The translations under genes and the position numbers were made by a program. Below the pieces are notes generated by a model, which saw nothing but the letters and a program-made list of their open reading frames with translations, had not been told where the DNA came from and did not search any database. Source: Providencia rustigianii DSM 4541 (lineage in GTDB: Bacteria; Pseudomonadota; Gammaproteobacteria; Enterobacterales; Enterobacteriaceae). From it: 64,000 bases of DNA. Below, one piece after another: positions 10,110-19,526 of the stretch (position 1 is the first letter of the stretch; each line of letters starts with the position of its first letter). The stretch spans positions 124,822-188,821 of the forward strand of contig NZ_GG703817.1 of NCBI RefSeq assembly GCF_000156395.1, read 5' to 3'.

Positions 10110-10928
10110 ATGTCATACCGCGTTATTGCCCTCGATCTCGATGGAACATTACTCGATCACCAGAAAAGAATTTTGCCTGAATCTTTAGAAGTCCTGAATG
10201 AAGCCCGTCGCCAAGGCGTCAAAGTCATTATTGTGACTGGTCGCCACCATGTAGCTATCCATCCGTTCTATCAGGAATTGGATTTAGATACCCCAGCGAT
10301 TTGCTGTAACGGGACTTACCTGTATGACTATTTAGGTAAAAAAGTCCTGAAATCCAACCCAATGACCGTCGATTCCGCTGCTTTACTGATTGATAAACTG
10401 CGTGGCTCTGATATTCAACACTTAATGTATGTTGATAATGCGATGCTGTATCACACGAAAACTGAAGGTGTGACGCGCACATTAAATTGGGCGCAATCTT
10501 TACCTCAACATCAACGTCCAAACTTCGAATTTATCGAAGATTTCGCCCATGCACTCAACCAATATGAGTACATTTGGAAATTTGCCGTCACCTCGCCAGA
10601 CCATCAACGTCTGCACGATATTGTTCGTGAAATTGAGTCAGAATTAGACTTAGATTGCGAATGGTCGTGGGAAGATCAGGTGGATGTAGGCCGCAAAGGT
10701 AATAGCAAAGGTCAACGCCTGAAAGAATGGGTCGAAGCCCAAGGTATGAGCATGAATGATGTGGTTGCTTTCGGCGATAATTTCAACGACTTAAGCATGC
10801 TCACCACCGCAGGTCTAGGCGTTGCTATGGGTAACGCTGTTGATGAAATCAAGCAGCAAGCGAAGCTTGTCACTCGCGTGAATACCGAACCGGGTATCGC
10901 CGAAGTGATCCGTAAATATGTTTTGTAA
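10110..10928 (+). CDS. ybhA: HAD-family pyridoxal phosphatase YbhA
   Basis: This is a haloacid-dehalogenase-superfamily phosphatase of the Cof type. The E. coli orthologue dephosphorylates pyridoxal 5'-phosphate and some sugar phosphates. Seen: motif I VIALDLDGTLL with nucleophile D9, motif II IIVTGRHH, a C2-type cap (residues ~85-190) containing ICCNGTYLYDY just before it, motif III lysine in GNSKGQRL and motif IV VVAFGDNFNDLSML. The ATG at 10110, with GGAG 6 bases upstream, gives 272 aa, exactly the E. coli length. It is transcribed divergently from pgl. An ERIC element follows immediately. Confidence 0.95.
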   Translation: MSYRVIALDLDGTLLDHQKRILPESLEVLNEARRQGVKVIIVTGRHHVAIHPFYQELDLDTPAICCNGTYLYDYLGKKVLKSNPMTVDSAALLIDKLRGSDIQHLMYVDNAMLYHTKTEGVTRTLNWAQSLPQHQRPNFEFIEDFAHALNQYEYIWKFAVTSPDHQRLHDIVREIESELDLDCEWSWEDQVDVGRKGNSKGQRLKEWVEAQGMSMNDVVAFGDNFNDLSMLTTAGLGVAMGNAVDEIKQQAKLVTRVNTEPGIAEVIRKYVL

Positions 10929-10941
10929 AACGACTCAATCT

Positions 10942-11068
10942 AAGGCTCTAAGTCATTGGTGTTGTGGCTAGGCCGCAAATGAAGCTATCCCTAGGAGCAT
11001 ACATAAGTATGTGACTAGGGAGAGTTAATGAAGTCAACAACGCTGCGGTGTGAAGAACAACGAGCCTT
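10942..11068. repeat. ERIC element (127 bp) between ybhA and modC
   Basis: This is a full-length Enterobacterial Repetitive Intergenic Consensus element. The ends form the inverted repeat AAGGCTC/GAGCCTT. The centre carries the hallmark imperfect palindrome CCCTAGGA... around GCATACATAAGTATGTG (10997-11013) ... CTAGGG. The length of 127 bp matches the canonical element. It fills the gap between convergent ybhA and modC, and its last base is the final base of the modC stop codon. As RNA it would fold into a long hairpin. Confidence 0.88.
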
Positions 11069-12135
11069 TAGAATGTTTTAGAAAGAGATGCCGACTTAAC
11101 CTGCGCAAACACCTTCCGCCCCTTGCGGATCGAAAGTTCATCCCTAGCCCAACGCGTGATCCTCGCCCACAAATAATGCTCATCACCAAGATCTAACTTC
11201 ACATCCACTTGCTCACCATCCTCAACCCATTCCACCACTTCTGCAGAAAGAATATTTCGAATACTGCTTACTAGGGGTTTTTCGAGCACTAACGACACAT
11301 CTGAAGCATCGATTCGCAGACGTAATTCGCTGTTTTTATCCACATCGACACGGGGGATCCACAGTTTTTGTCCACCAACCAAAACCGCGGTCATTTGATA
11401 GTCTGGATGCTGACTGTGTACCTCTACATTAAGAACGCTACTGAGCGTTTCTTGTTGTAGCCAAGGTCGTAACGCACTACTTGCCCACACCTCTTCGAGA
11501 GGCCCGAACGCTTTAACTTTACCTTGCGCCATCACGATGACTTTATCCGCTAAACGTAAGATTTCGTCCAAACTGTGGCTCACATACAGGATTGGGATCT
11601 TTACATCTTTTGATAGCTTTTCTAAGTACGGTAATAATTCACGTTTGCGAGGGAGGTCGAGGGACGCTAATGGCTCATCCATTAGCAAAATTTCAGGTGC
11701 GGTGAGTAACGCACGACCAATCGCCACCCGCTGTTTTTCACCACCAGACAGCGTAATCGGGAATCGGTTAAGTAATTTTTCAATACCCAGCAATTCAACA
11801 ATATCATCGAATCTTTCTTTCATTTCCGGCGCCATACCGTAGCGCAAGTTACTTTTCACTCGATAATGGGGAAATAACCGTGCATCTTGGAAAACATAGC
11901 CAATATGTCGCTTCTCAGGTGGCAGGCAAATTCCTTTTTCAATATCCACCAGTGTGCGCCCATTCAGGACAATCCGGCCTTTATTGGGTTTAGTGAGCCC
12001 ACCAATCACGTTGATTAATGAAGTTTTTCCAGCTCCCGACAAACCAAATACGGCGGTAATACTTTCTGTGGGTAATTGAGTATTAACTTCTAGCTGTAAG
12101 TCGCCCAATTTTTGAGAAAAATTCAGTTCTAACAT
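11068..12135 (-). CDS. modC: Molybdate ABC transporter ATP-binding protein
   Basis: ModC is the ATPase of the ModABC molybdate importer, acting on the cytoplasmic face with ModB. Seen: Walker A GLSGAGKT near residue 31-38, Q-loop [14 protein letters not shown], signature LSGGEKQRV, Walker [13 protein letters not shown], the H-loop VSHSLDE, and a C-terminal Mop/TOBE regulatory domain (from ~290) that binds oxyanion. The product is 355 aa (E. coli 352). It starts one base after the modB stop, as the last gene of modABC. Its TAA stop abuts an ERIC element. Confidence 0.97.
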   Translation of the reverse strand: MLELNFSQKLGDLQLEVNTQLPTESITAVFGLSGAGKTSLINVIGGLTKPNKGRIVLNGRTLVDIEKGICLPPEKRHIGYVFQDARLFPHYRVKSNLRYGMAPEMKERFDDIVELLGIEKLLNRFPITLSGGEKQRVAIGRALLTAPEILLMDEPLASLDLPRKRELLPYLEKLSKDVKIPILYVSHSLDEILRLADKVIVMAQGKVKAFGPLEEVWASSALRPWLQQETLSSVLNVEVHSQHPDYQMTAVLVGGQKLWIPRVDVDKNSELRLRIDASDVSLVLEKPLVSSIRNILSAEVVEWVEDGEQVDVKLDLGDEHYLWARITRWARDELSIRKGRKVFAQVKSASLSKTF

Positions 12136-12136
12136 A

Positions 12137-12826
12137 TTAGGCTACCCCTAAGCGCTTCTTGCCCCAACGGGTCAGCCACTCTGAAATCAACAACGAAATT
12201 AACGCTAAAACAATCGCAATAATACACAGACGCGCTGCATCAGTTTCAGCTCCCGGCGTCTCAATCAATGTATACATGGCGAGTGGAATTGTTTGGGTTT
12301 CCCCTGGAATGTTGGAAACGAACGTGATTGTCGCGCCAAATTCCCCAAGAGATCGTGCAAATGCCAGTACAGTACCGACAATTATACCCGGTAAGGATAA
12401 TGGGATAGTAATCGTGAAAAAGACGCGTAAAGGCGTCGCCCCAAGTGTACGGGCTGCTTGCTCTAATTTTCTATCCACCGCTTCAAGCGCCAAGCGAATG
12501 GCTCGGACCATTAGCGGAAAAGCGACTACCGCAGATGCTAATGCAGCACCGCGCCAACTAAATGTAAAGCTGAAGCCAAACCAGTCATACAGCCATTCGC
12601 CAATAAATCCACGTTTTCCCATGCTGATCAACAGTAAATAACCCACAACCACTGGCGGTAGCACCAGTGGCAAGTGGATAATACTATCGAGCAATGTTTT
12701 GCCGGGAAAATGGCAACGAACTAATATCCAAGCGACCAAGATCCCCAGCGGTAAACTGAAAACCACAGCCACACTAGAGACCTTTAAACTTAGGTAAATC
12801 GCTTCCCATTCATAAGCACTTAACAT
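12137..12826 (-). CDS. modB: Molybdate ABC transporter permease
   Basis: ModB is the inner-membrane permease, with about five transmembrane helices and two copies forming the channel. Seen: hydrophobic segments at residues ~10-35, 45-70, 85-110, 130-160 and 195-218. The ABC-permease EAA loop appears as [22 protein letters not shown] at about 140-161, and [26 protein letters not shown] is strongly conserved. The ATG at 12826 gives 229 aa, as in E. coli, and aligns with its start. A TTG two codons upstream, with AAGAG at 9 bases, is an alternative. It is the middle gene of modABC. Confidence 0.95.
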   Translation of the reverse strand: MLSAYEWEAIYLSLKVSSVAVVFSLPLGILVAWILVRCHFPGKTLLDSIIHLPLVLPPVVVGYLLLISMGKRGFIGEWLYDWFGFSFTFSWRGAALASAVVAFPLMVRAIRLALEAVDRKLEQAARTLGATPLRVFFTITIPLSLPGIIVGTVLAFARSLGEFGATITFVSNIPGETQTIPLAMYTLIETPGAETDAARLCIIAIVLALISLLISEWLTRWGKKRLGVA

Positions 12827-12848
12827 CTGCAACGATATATTCTCTTCG

Positions 12849-13619
12849 CTATTTGGTAGTAAAACCGTAACGTTTGAACACTTCTGAAGCCACTGGGGTT
12901 TTCAGGTATTCATAATAATCACGGGTCGCTTTATTATCCTGATCTTTAACAATTCCCATTGGATATTCAACAGGTTTATGGGTATCTGCTGGGAAAATAC
13001 CCACGACTTTGACTTTTTGGCTCGCAACCGCATCAGAGCCGTAAACAATACCTAAAGGTGCTTCTTGGCGTTCAACCAGCGCCATACCACTACGAACATT
13101 ATTAGTACGAGCCAATAATGGGTTAACTGTTTCCCATGCACCGAGATAAGTTAAAGCCTCTTTAGCATAAATACCAACAGGGACATGGTCTGGATCACCA
13201 ACAGCTAACCGTCCGCCATCTAGCAATTTTTTCCAATCAGTTTGTTTATTGATTTCGACTTTATCAATTTTAGAATCTTTTGGCGCGATCAAAACCAGTT
13301 CATTACCCAGTAAGGTATAACGCGTATCGTTCACCATCAAATTTTTATCAATCGCAAAATCCATCCACTGTTGGTCAGCAGAAATAAACATATTCGCTGG
13401 TGCACCTTGCTCAATTTGGCGCGCTAACGTTGAGGATGATGCATATGAAGCAACCACTTCAACATTGGTCTCTTTTTTATATTGTGCTGAAATTTCATTC
13501 AGTGCATTGGTCAACGAAGCTGCCGCAAATACCGTAATTTTCTCAGCCGCAAAACTGTTACCCACCATTGAAAGCGTTAATGTGGCGCCAGCGACCAGTG
13601 ATATCAAACCTTTTTTCAT
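12849..13619 (-). CDS. modA: Periplasmic molybdate-binding protein
   Basis: ModA is the periplasmic solute receptor that delivers molybdate (or tungstate) to ModBC. Seen: a Sec signal peptide (MKKGLISLVAGATLTLSMVG then NSFA, cleavage about residue 24), then ITVFAAASLTNAL, SSSTLARQIEQGAPANMFISAD and the GDPDHVPVGIYAKEAL anion-binding region. The product is 256 aa, family-typical. It is the first gene of leftward modABC, preceded by a ModE operator. Confidence 0.97.
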   Translation of the reverse strand: MKKGLISLVAGATLTLSMVGNSFAAEKITVFAAASLTNALNEISAQYKKETNVEVVASYASSSTLARQIEQGAPANMFISADQQWMDFAIDKNLMVNDTRYTLLGNELVLIAPKDSKIDKVEINKQTDWKKLLDGGRLAVGDPDHVPVGIYAKEALTYLGAWETVNPLLARTNNVRSGMALVERQEAPLGIVYGSDAVASQKVKVVGIFPADTHKPVEYPMGIVKDQDNKATRDYYEYLKTPVASEVFKRYGFTTK

Positions 13620-13646
13620 TTTAATCCACCCTTGTATTAATTAACC

Positions 13647-13670
13647 CGCTATATATATCAAGATATAGCG
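13647..13670. promoter_or_regulatory. ModE operator of modABC
   Basis: A perfect inverted repeat CGCTATAT (13647-13654) / ATATAGCG (13663-13670) with an 8-base spacer lies 28 bases before the modA start. This is the form of the ModE site known in front of E. coli modA, and modE lies 2 kb away. ModE-molybdate would repress the transporter genes when molybdate is plentiful. Confidence 0.85.
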
Positions 13671-13811
13671 TTAACTTAAAGTTAAACAATGCATAAAGGT
13701 GTGCTAGCTCAACAAATGGAAGATTTACAAGCGCTCAATAATAATATCGACAGGAGGATAGACAACGTTAATGTTTTCGTCGCCTATCCCATAGAGATGC
13801 AGAAAGAAAAA

Positions 13812-14597
13812 CTACTGGACAATAGATTGGCATTTCTGGTCATTAATCTCGATAGTAGACTCGAGTGAATTACCATTGTAATACTCTAAAACAACGGCTT
13901 TAGGTTTACTCAAACCTAAACCATTTTCAAATATATCGCATATCTTATTAAGCTGCTTTTCCTTGATTTCACTATTCAATTTTCGATGAAAATCGGCTTT
14001 TGGCATGTCATCTGCTCGATATGAAATATGAATAATTCCCTCTGCTTTTTGAGCACCTATCAACGTTAACCAATCATTAAGTTTGATTGGCGCTCGCTGA
14101 TTTAGGTTATTCACAAAATCATCCGATGTCTTTTGTGAGCCATTTTTCAACTCACACAATTTTTGCCAAAAAATAGCATTGAAATTATTTTCGGCTGCAA
14201 TTTCCCAGCGACTACTTACGTCTGGATATGGAATAGTAGGCTTACCCGTTGCATATTTATTGGCGAAAAATCCTATTGGTCGCTCAGTATATTTATTAGT
14301 TTTTCGACAGTCATAGATATGTGTCGCTTTTATCGAATTAAATTTAATTCCTTTTAAATCATTCTCTTCTTTTAATGACGTCACCACATTAATTTGAATT
14401 AAATCAGTGTTACCTTGGTAATAATCGGTTTCTGGCTTAGCCATATACATGGTTGCCGATTTAGTTTCCATCCATTTTATATATCCAGCAGGTAACTCTG
14501 AAGATTTTAGCGTATTTTTCTCTTGAAGCTTTTGGGAACTTTGACAGCCCATCACAGAAATACAGATGGAAGATAATATTATCAATTTAAGTTTCAT
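13812..14597 (-). CDS. Putative lipoprotein, function unknown
   Basis: I do not recognise this protein. It has 261 aa with a lipoprotein signal peptide: MKLKLIILSS, hydrophobic core, then a lipobox-like VMGC giving lipidated Cys18 followed by QSSQ. The +2 residue is not Asp, so sorting to the outer membrane is plausible. The mature part is polar, with several lysine/asparagine-rich stretches and four cysteines (CRK, LCEL, ICDI and KCQS). Its ATG overlaps the stop of the upstream secreted protein by 4 bases (ATGA), so the two are translationally coupled. AT-rich codons and the absence of the pair from the E. coli mod locus suggest accessory genes. Confidence 0.75.
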   Translation of the reverse strand: MKLKLIILSSICISVMGCQSSQKLQEKNTLKSSELPAGYIKWMETKSATMYMAKPETDYYQGNTDLIQINVVTSLKEENDLKGIKFNSIKATHIYDCRKTNKYTERPIGFFANKYATGKPTIPYPDVSSRWEIAAENNFNAIFWQKLCELKNGSQKTSDDFVNNLNQRAPIKLNDWLTLIGAQKAEGIIHISYRADDMPKADFHRKLNSEIKEKQLNKICDIFENGLGLSKPKAVVLEYYNGNSLESTIEINDQKCQSIVQ

Positions 14598-15202
14598 TTG
14601 ATGATTCCTACTTCACGTAAATCTTGAGGTTCTAAATTCCCTTGTATAGAACAAAATAGCGTGACCGTTTTATCACTACTCTCTTCGATGATAAATAATT
14701 TTTCTGCCGATTCTTCGTCAGGTGCAATATCCCCTACTGGAGAACTATTTTTCAGCCATTTATCAGATAGAGAATTACGATATACAGGGTTATATACATA
14801 CGAATTATCTGCAATTTTTACTAATTTTATTTCTTTAGATAATATGCGAGCAACCTCATCTAGTGGTTGGCTAGACTCAAAACCCCAATAATAATATTCA
14901 CCTGTTGGTGCATTTGGAACAACGTCTTTATATTTATTAAAATCTGTATACTTCACTACAAATTTATCGAGTTTTAATGAACCTTCATTAACACTTATTG
15001 GTTTTATAAAATCTTCACCATCTATAATTTTTTGTTGATAAAACTCATTAATTATAGGTTTTATTTGATTATTTTGACTGGCATCTTTAAAAAACTCAGC
15101 ATTACAATTTGATAATGATTTTATCAGCGTTGATGCCGTGGCTGTATTACTAAAAGACATTATTAACAATTGAAATACGATTAAAATACGAAATATCATC
15201 AT
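14594..15202 (-). CDS. Putative secreted protein, function unknown
   Basis: I do not recognise this protein. It has 202 aa. The ATG at 15202, with AAGGA 6 bases upstream, is preferred over one seven codons earlier. Seen: an N-terminal hydrophobic signal (MMIFRILIVFQLLIMSFS, cleavage probably after NTATA), then a soluble domain with two Cys (one near the N-terminus in SNCNAEF, one near the C-terminus in TLFCSIQ) that could form a disulfide. It is expected in the periplasm. It overlaps the downstream lipoprotein gene by 4 bases, so the pair probably works together at the envelope. No catalytic motif is visible. Confidence 0.7.
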   Translation of the reverse strand: MMIFRILIVFQLLIMSFSNTATASTLIKSLSNCNAEFFKDASQNNQIKPIINEFYQQKIIDGEDFIKPISVNEGSLKLDKFVVKYTDFNKYKDVVPNAPTGEYYYWGFESSQPLDEVARILSKEIKLVKIADNSYVYNPVYRNSLSDKWLKNSSPVGDIAPDEESAEKLFIIEESSDKTVTLFCSIQGNLEPQDLREVGIIK

Positions 15203-15411
15203 AAACCATCCTTTGAATAACATTTGGTGTTTAAATATTTATAAAAATAATAATATCAAAATTATAACACTAAGAATTTAGAATGGTCATGGTGATTGTT
15301 CAGCAAATAGAGTTAATTAAGACAATTCAATAGAAATAACGTTATTTACTGTTGAGTGATGAAAGATAGTAAAAAATCACAAAACTAACTATTTCACCGA
15401 GTAAAAATGAC

Positions 15412-15444
15412 TTGCCCCCCAACTATCGAGTAGCCAGAGGGCAA
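15412..15444 (-). terminator. Stem-loop after acrZ
   Basis: TTGCCC (15412-15417) and GGGCAA (15439-15444) form a stem 35 bases past the acrZ stop. On the minus strand the bases after the stem are GTCATTTTTA, a spaced T-run, so it is a likely but not ideal intrinsic terminator. The rest of the 276-base gap between the secreted-protein gene and acrZ shows nothing else. Confidence 0.5.
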
Positions 15445-15478
15445 TAATTAGCGAGAAAACTAAATGGTCTACAGGTGA

Positions 15479-15631
15479 CTATTTGTTTTCATTGTGATGA
15501 TGGTGCGGTACGTGAGCTTTAGACAGCAAGTTAAAGAAAGCCCCTAAACCATAGATAAGACCCATGATCAGCGCCATCACAACTGGAACCATTAAAAGAG
15601 CAAAGCCCAAACTTTTTATGAGTTCTAACAT
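15479..15631 (-). CDS. acrZ: AcrZ, small AcrB-associated membrane protein
   Basis: AcrZ is a single-span inner-membrane peptide. In E. coli it binds AcrB in the AcrAB-TolC efflux pump and changes its drug range. Seen: [20 protein letters not shown], nearly identical to E. coli [20 protein letters not shown], then GLIYGLG. The 50-aa reading starts at the ATG at 15631, with AGAGG 5 bases upstream; a 39-codon in-frame extension lacks homology. Unlike E. coli, the short C-terminal tail is histidine-rich ([11 protein letters not shown]). It is transcribed divergently from modE, as in E. coli. Confidence 0.93.
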   Translation of the reverse strand: MLELIKSLGFALLMVPVVMALIMGLIYGLGAFFNLLSKAHVPHHHHNENK

Positions 15632-15816
15632 TAAAACCTCTTCAGTGATACTGTGCTCACCAGCCTTCTGATACGCTGACGAGGAAAAATCAACTATAAC
15701 TAAAATAATAACGCACAATAGCATTATATTGCATACTATTTTAGACAAATTATTATACTAGCGACATACTAAACGTGCTTTTTATCTATACCGCCAAAAA
15801 CCTAGGGGAGAGAGCT

Positions 15817-16605
15817 ATGCAGGCTGAAATTCTACTCACATTAAAATTACAAGGAAGTTTATTTGCCGATCCTCGCCGCATCGCGCTTCTCAAACAGATA
15901 AAAGCGACAGGGTCAATTAGCCAAGGCGCTAAGTTAGCAGGTATTAGCTATAAAAGTGCTTGGGATGCGATCAACGAAATGAACCAACTCACCGATGACA
16001 TTTTAGTTGATAGAGCCACTGGAGGCAAAGGTGGTGGCGGAACGACATTAACTCATTATGGGGAAAGATTAATCCAGCTATATGATTTACTAGGACAAAT
16101 TCAGCAAAAAGCATTCGATGTCCTCAAAGAAGATAGCCTCCCTCTTGACAGCTTACTCGCTGCTATCTCTCGATTTTCACTACAAACGAGTGCCCGTAAT
16201 CAGTTTTTCGGTACGCTGATTGCCCGGGATCACAACCAAGTTTTACAACATGTTCAAGTAAAATTAGCCGATCAGAAAACCGTGATTAATGCAGCCCTTA
16301 CGGAATCCAGTGCTAATCGTCTTGGCTTAATCGAAGGCAAAGAGGTGCTCGCACTAATTAAAGCACCATGGGTAAAACTGACCAAACAACCCAATCACAG
16401 CCACTACGATAATCAACTAGCGGGAACTGTTTCTACCTTAGAACGTGGTTCTGAAAATAGTGAAATTTTAGTCACTTTAGCGGGTGGTGAAACCCTGTGC
16501 TCAACCTTAACGAATCAAGAAGTTGATGCGTTAAAATTGGCGATTGGCGACTCAATTACAGCACTATTTAATGCCGAACAAGTAATTATTGCCACCCTTT
16601 GCTAA
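15817..16605 (+). CDS. modE: Molybdate-responsive transcriptional regulator ModE
   Basis: ModE is a LysR-like winged-helix DNA-binding protein with a C-terminal molybdate-binding di-Mop domain. It represses modABC and activates molybdoenzyme genes. Seen: the N-terminal helix-turn-helix (GSISQGAKLAGISYKSAWDAINEM, about residues 31-54), TGGKGGGGTTLT wing, dimerisation linker, and two Mop repeats from about 125 (SARNQFFGTL, then AGTVSTLERG). The ATG at 15817, after GGGGAG, gives 262 aa, as in E. coli. It is followed 134 bases later by modF. Confidence 0.97.
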   Translation: MQAEILLTLKLQGSLFADPRRIALLKQIKATGSISQGAKLAGISYKSAWDAINEMNQLTDDILVDRATGGKGGGGTTLTHYGERLIQLYDLLGQIQQKAFDVLKEDSLPLDSLLAAISRFSLQTSARNQFFGTLIARDHNQVLQHVQVKLADQKTVINAALTESSANRLGLIEGKEVLALIKAPWVKLTKQPNHSHYDNQLAGTVSTLERGSENSEILVTLAGGETLCSTLTNQEVDALKLAIGDSITALFNAEQVIIATLC

Positions 16606-16739
16606 ATTTTTAGTTATTTATTTTATTTACGGCAAATAACCCTGCGGTTTTTTTAGCTTATCCTAACGCCTACTTATTGACTTTGTCTGCGAACCTGATT
16701 ATCTGTGGTACAAGACATGGTCAATGATAAGGATGCTAG

Positions 16740-18218
16740 ATGGGCTCAATAATAATACAAAATGGGTGCTTTAAGCTTAGTGATACACACACACTGGATA
16801 TTCAACAACTTGAAATTCATTCTGGTGATAGCTGGGCATTTATTGGCGCAAATGGAAGCGGCAAATCATCACTAGCACGTGTTTTTTCCGGTGAATTACA
16901 GCGACTTTCTGGCATAAACCAAAACAGTTTTAAGTCCCCTGTTCGCCTCTCCTTTGAGCAGCTACAAAAAATAATCGCCGAGGAGTGGCAGCGTAATAAT
17001 ACCGATTTGCTCAGTGACGATGAAGAAGACACTGGATATAGTGCCGCCGAAATCATACAACTCCACCATAAAGACAATGAATATTGTTTAGCGCTGGCAG
17101 CTAAATTCGGTATCAGTGATCTGCTTTCTCGTCGCTTCAAATATCTTTCGACAGGGGAAACCCGTAAAGTTTTATTGTGCCAAACATTAATGGGAAATCC
17201 GGATTTATTAATCCTCGACGAGCCTTTTGATGGGTTGGACGTGTACTCTCGCAACAGTTTAAGTGAGCTATTACTTGATTTACATGAGCAAGGGCTCACT
17301 TTGGTGCTGGTCTTAAATCGTTTTGATTTAATCCCTGAGTTTGTCACAAATATTGGCATCGTCGCCGACTGTAAACTCACGCTTTCCGGTGATAGAAAGT
17401 CAGTACTTGCTGACACTCTAATTAGTCAGCTACAACACAGTGAAAAAATAAAACAGCTGACAATCCCCGAACAAGAAGACCCAACTACGGATGAGAGTTT
17501 AGATCCAGAGACTCCGCGTATCATCTTAAAAAATGGAATTGTGAGCTACAATGATAAACCCATTTTACATGGGTTGAATTGGCAAGTTGACCCTCACCAA
17601 CATTGGCAAATTATTGGTGAAAATGGTGCAGGTAAGTCCACATTACTAAGCCTGATTACAGGGGATCACCCTCAAGGTTATAGTAATGACCTCACACTAT
17701 TTGGATGCCGCCGAGGTAGTGGCGAAACCATTTGGGATATTAAGCGTCATATTGGTTACGTCAGCAACAGTATTCATCAGGAATATCGCGTTGCCACTAG
17801 CGTACTCAATGTGATTATCTCAGGCTTCCATGACTCAATCGGGTTATACCAAACCCCATCAGATCGCCAAGTTCAATTGGCCTATGAGTGGTTGGCACTA
17901 CTTGGCTTCGCTCCTCAAACCGCTCAACAACCTTTTCATAGCCTTTCATGGGGTCAACAACGGTTAATATTGATTGCCCGAGCATTAGTTAAACACCCTG
18001 CCATGTTGATTCTTGATGAACCTCTGCAAGGGCTTGATGGGCTCAACCGCCTGTTAGTACTCCGCTTTATTGATATTATGCTTAGTCGCGGTAATACCCA
18101 ATTACTGTTTGTTTCTCATCACCAAGAAGATGCACCTTCCTGTATTACCCATCGATTAAAATTCGTTCCTGATGGTGATAAATACCGTTATGACATCGAA
18201 ATCGTTGAGCCAGAATAA
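16740..18218 (+). CDS. modF: ModF, double-ATPase ABC protein linked to molybdate
   Basis: ModF is a soluble protein with two fused ABC ATPase domains and no permease partner. Its exact role is unclear, but it is co-located with modE across enterobacteria. Seen in domain 1: Walker A GANGSGKS (~38-45), signature LSTGETRK, Walker B LLILDEPFDGLD. Seen in domain 2: Walker A GENGAGKS (~295), signature LSWGQQRL, Walker B MLILDEPLQGLD and H-loop VSHHQED. The length is 492 aa (E. coli 490). The ATG follows AAGGA. It probably forms a modEF unit. Confidence 0.95.
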   Translation: MGSIIIQNGCFKLSDTHTLDIQQLEIHSGDSWAFIGANGSGKSSLARVFSGELQRLSGINQNSFKSPVRLSFEQLQKIIAEEWQRNNTDLLSDDEEDTGYSAAEIIQLHHKDNEYCLALAAKFGISDLLSRRFKYLSTGETRKVLLCQTLMGNPDLLILDEPFDGLDVYSRNSLSELLLDLHEQGLTLVLVLNRFDLIPEFVTNIGIVADCKLTLSGDRKSVLADTLISQLQHSEKIKQLTIPEQEDPTTDESLDPETPRIILKNGIVSYNDKPILHGLNWQVDPHQHWQIIGENGAGKSTLLSLITGDHPQGYSNDLTLFGCRRGSGETIWDIKRHIGYVSNSIHQEYRVATSVLNVIISGFHDSIGLYQTPSDRQVQLAYEWLALLGFAPQTAQQPFHSLSWGQQRLILIARALVKHPAMLILDEPLQGLDGLNRLLVLRFIDIMLSRGNTQLLFVSHHQEDAPSCITHRLKFVPDGDKYRYDIEIVEPE

Positions 18219-18588
18219 CCATCCAATGGCTGGTGAGTATTTACTTACTAGCCATTTTCGCATTAATTGATTGAATCTTTGTATTACTTAATCCAACGCA
18301 TATTATTATTGAATTTTTCTCTTGCTGTATCGATTCACTTGAGGTTAAATCTAGTCCATACCTATGATTTACTAAGCAAGTGAAGCAAGCTGAAAATCGT
18401 CCAATAAACTAAATCGTTTCATCCCATCTTAAGTTAAATATTTATTGCTAAGATCTCGATGTTGTTGATTTTTTTAGTTTGGCATTGATAAAACGCAAGT
18501 TGTCACTAGCGTTCGGGACGACTATCCCTATAATGTAGGTCAGCAATAATTCATTTCTAATTTGAATGTACTGATAGGAGTTTTAGCT
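18219..18588 (+). promoter_or_regulatory. modF-gpmA intergenic region: stem-loop and gpmA promoter
   Basis: No gene is visible. A stem AATGGCT/AGCCATT (18225-18231 and 18250-18256) directly after modF could end that transcript, but lacks a strong T-run. A perfect -10 hexamer TATAAT at 18529-18534, 55 bases before the gpmA ATG, is the likeliest gpmA promoter; I see no good -35 at 17 bases from it. The rest is AT-rich and featureless to me. Confidence 0.4.
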
Positions 18589-19341
18589 ATGGCTGTAACT
18601 AAACTGGTTTTAGTAAGACACGGTGAGAGTGAGTGGAACAAAGAAAACCGCTTTACCGGTTGGACTGATGTAGAACTGTCAGAAAAAGGTCGCGAAGAAG
18701 CGAAAAATGCAGGCCAACTGCTAAAAGATGAAGGCTTTGTTTTTGATTTCGCTTACACCTCTGTTCTGAAACGTGCTATCCACACCTTATGGAACATTCT
18801 TGATCAAGTTGAACAGCAATGGTTGCCAGTAGAAAAAAGCTGGAAACTGAACGAACGTCACTACGGTGCTCTGCAAGGTCTGGACAAATCAGAAACCGCA
18901 GCAAAATATGGTGATGAGCAAGTTAAATTATGGCGTCGTGGTTTTGCTATCACGCCTCCAGACCTGACTAAAGATGACGAACGCTATCCTGGTCACGACC
19001 CACGTTATGCGAACTTAAAACCGTCTGAGTTACCTGTTACTGAAAGCCTGGCAACAACGATTGACCGTGTTGTTCCTTACTGGGAAGAAGTGATCAAGCC
19101 TCGCGTAGCTAGCGGTGAGAAAGTCATTATCGCCGCTCACGGTAACTCACTGCGTGCGTTAGTTAAGTACTTAGATAACATGGGTGAAGAAGAAATTCTG
19201 AACCTGAATATCCCTACAGCAGTGCCACTGGTTTATGAGTTTGATGAAAACATGAAACCAATCAAACGCTACTATTTGGGTAATCAAGACGAAATCGCCG
19301 CTAAACAAGCAGCAGTAGCTAACCAAGGTAAAGCAAAGTAA
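18589..19341 (+). CDS. gpmA: 2,3-bisphosphoglycerate-dependent phosphoglycerate mutase
   Basis: GpmA interconverts 3- and 2-phosphoglycerate in glycolysis and gluconeogenesis through a phosphohistidine intermediate. Seen: [10 protein letters not shown] with catalytic H11, the [14 protein letters not shown] segment, [10 protein letters not shown] with the acid/base Glu, and [11 protein letters not shown] with the second His (about 184). The ATG at 18589 after TAGGAG gives 250 aa, identical in length to E. coli. Nine codons of in-frame extension upstream are ignored. It is a single gene with its own terminator. Confidence 0.98.
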   Translation: MAVTKLVLVRHGESEWNKENRFTGWTDVELSEKGREEAKNAGQLLKDEGFVFDFAYTSVLKRAIHTLWNILDQVEQQWLPVEKSWKLNERHYGALQGLDKSETAAKYGDEQVKLWRRGFAITPPDLTKDDERYPGHDPRYANLKPSELPVTESLATTIDRVVPYWEEVIKPRVASGEKVIIAAHGNSLRALVKYLDNMGEEEILNLNIPTAVPLVYEFDENMKPIKRYYLGNQDEIAAKQAAVANQGKAK

Positions 19342-19375
19342 TCACTTACTTTTTTGATACCTAGCAAATTACATT

Positions 19376-19407
19376 AAGGGTTGAGCTGATGGCTTAGCCC
19401 TTTTTTA
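19376..19407 (+). terminator. Rho-independent terminator of gpmA
   Basis: AAGGGTTGAGC pairs with GCTTAGCCCTT with a few mismatches and is followed by TTTTTT, 34 bases past the gpmA stop. Confidence 0.8.
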
Positions 19408-19526
19408 TTGTCATTAATTCCTTCTTCATTCACTTTCATTATAAAATGATGCCGCGTTGAGTGTCGGAATAGCCCATAACCGACTATCATAGGAAAAACT
19501 AACTGAAAGGTTTATAAAACAAGATA

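Noticed and set aside
14163-14357. Antisense small gene in the lipoprotein gene
   Set aside because: No ribosome-binding site or homology; the minus-strand lipoprotein has a convincing signal and start overlap.
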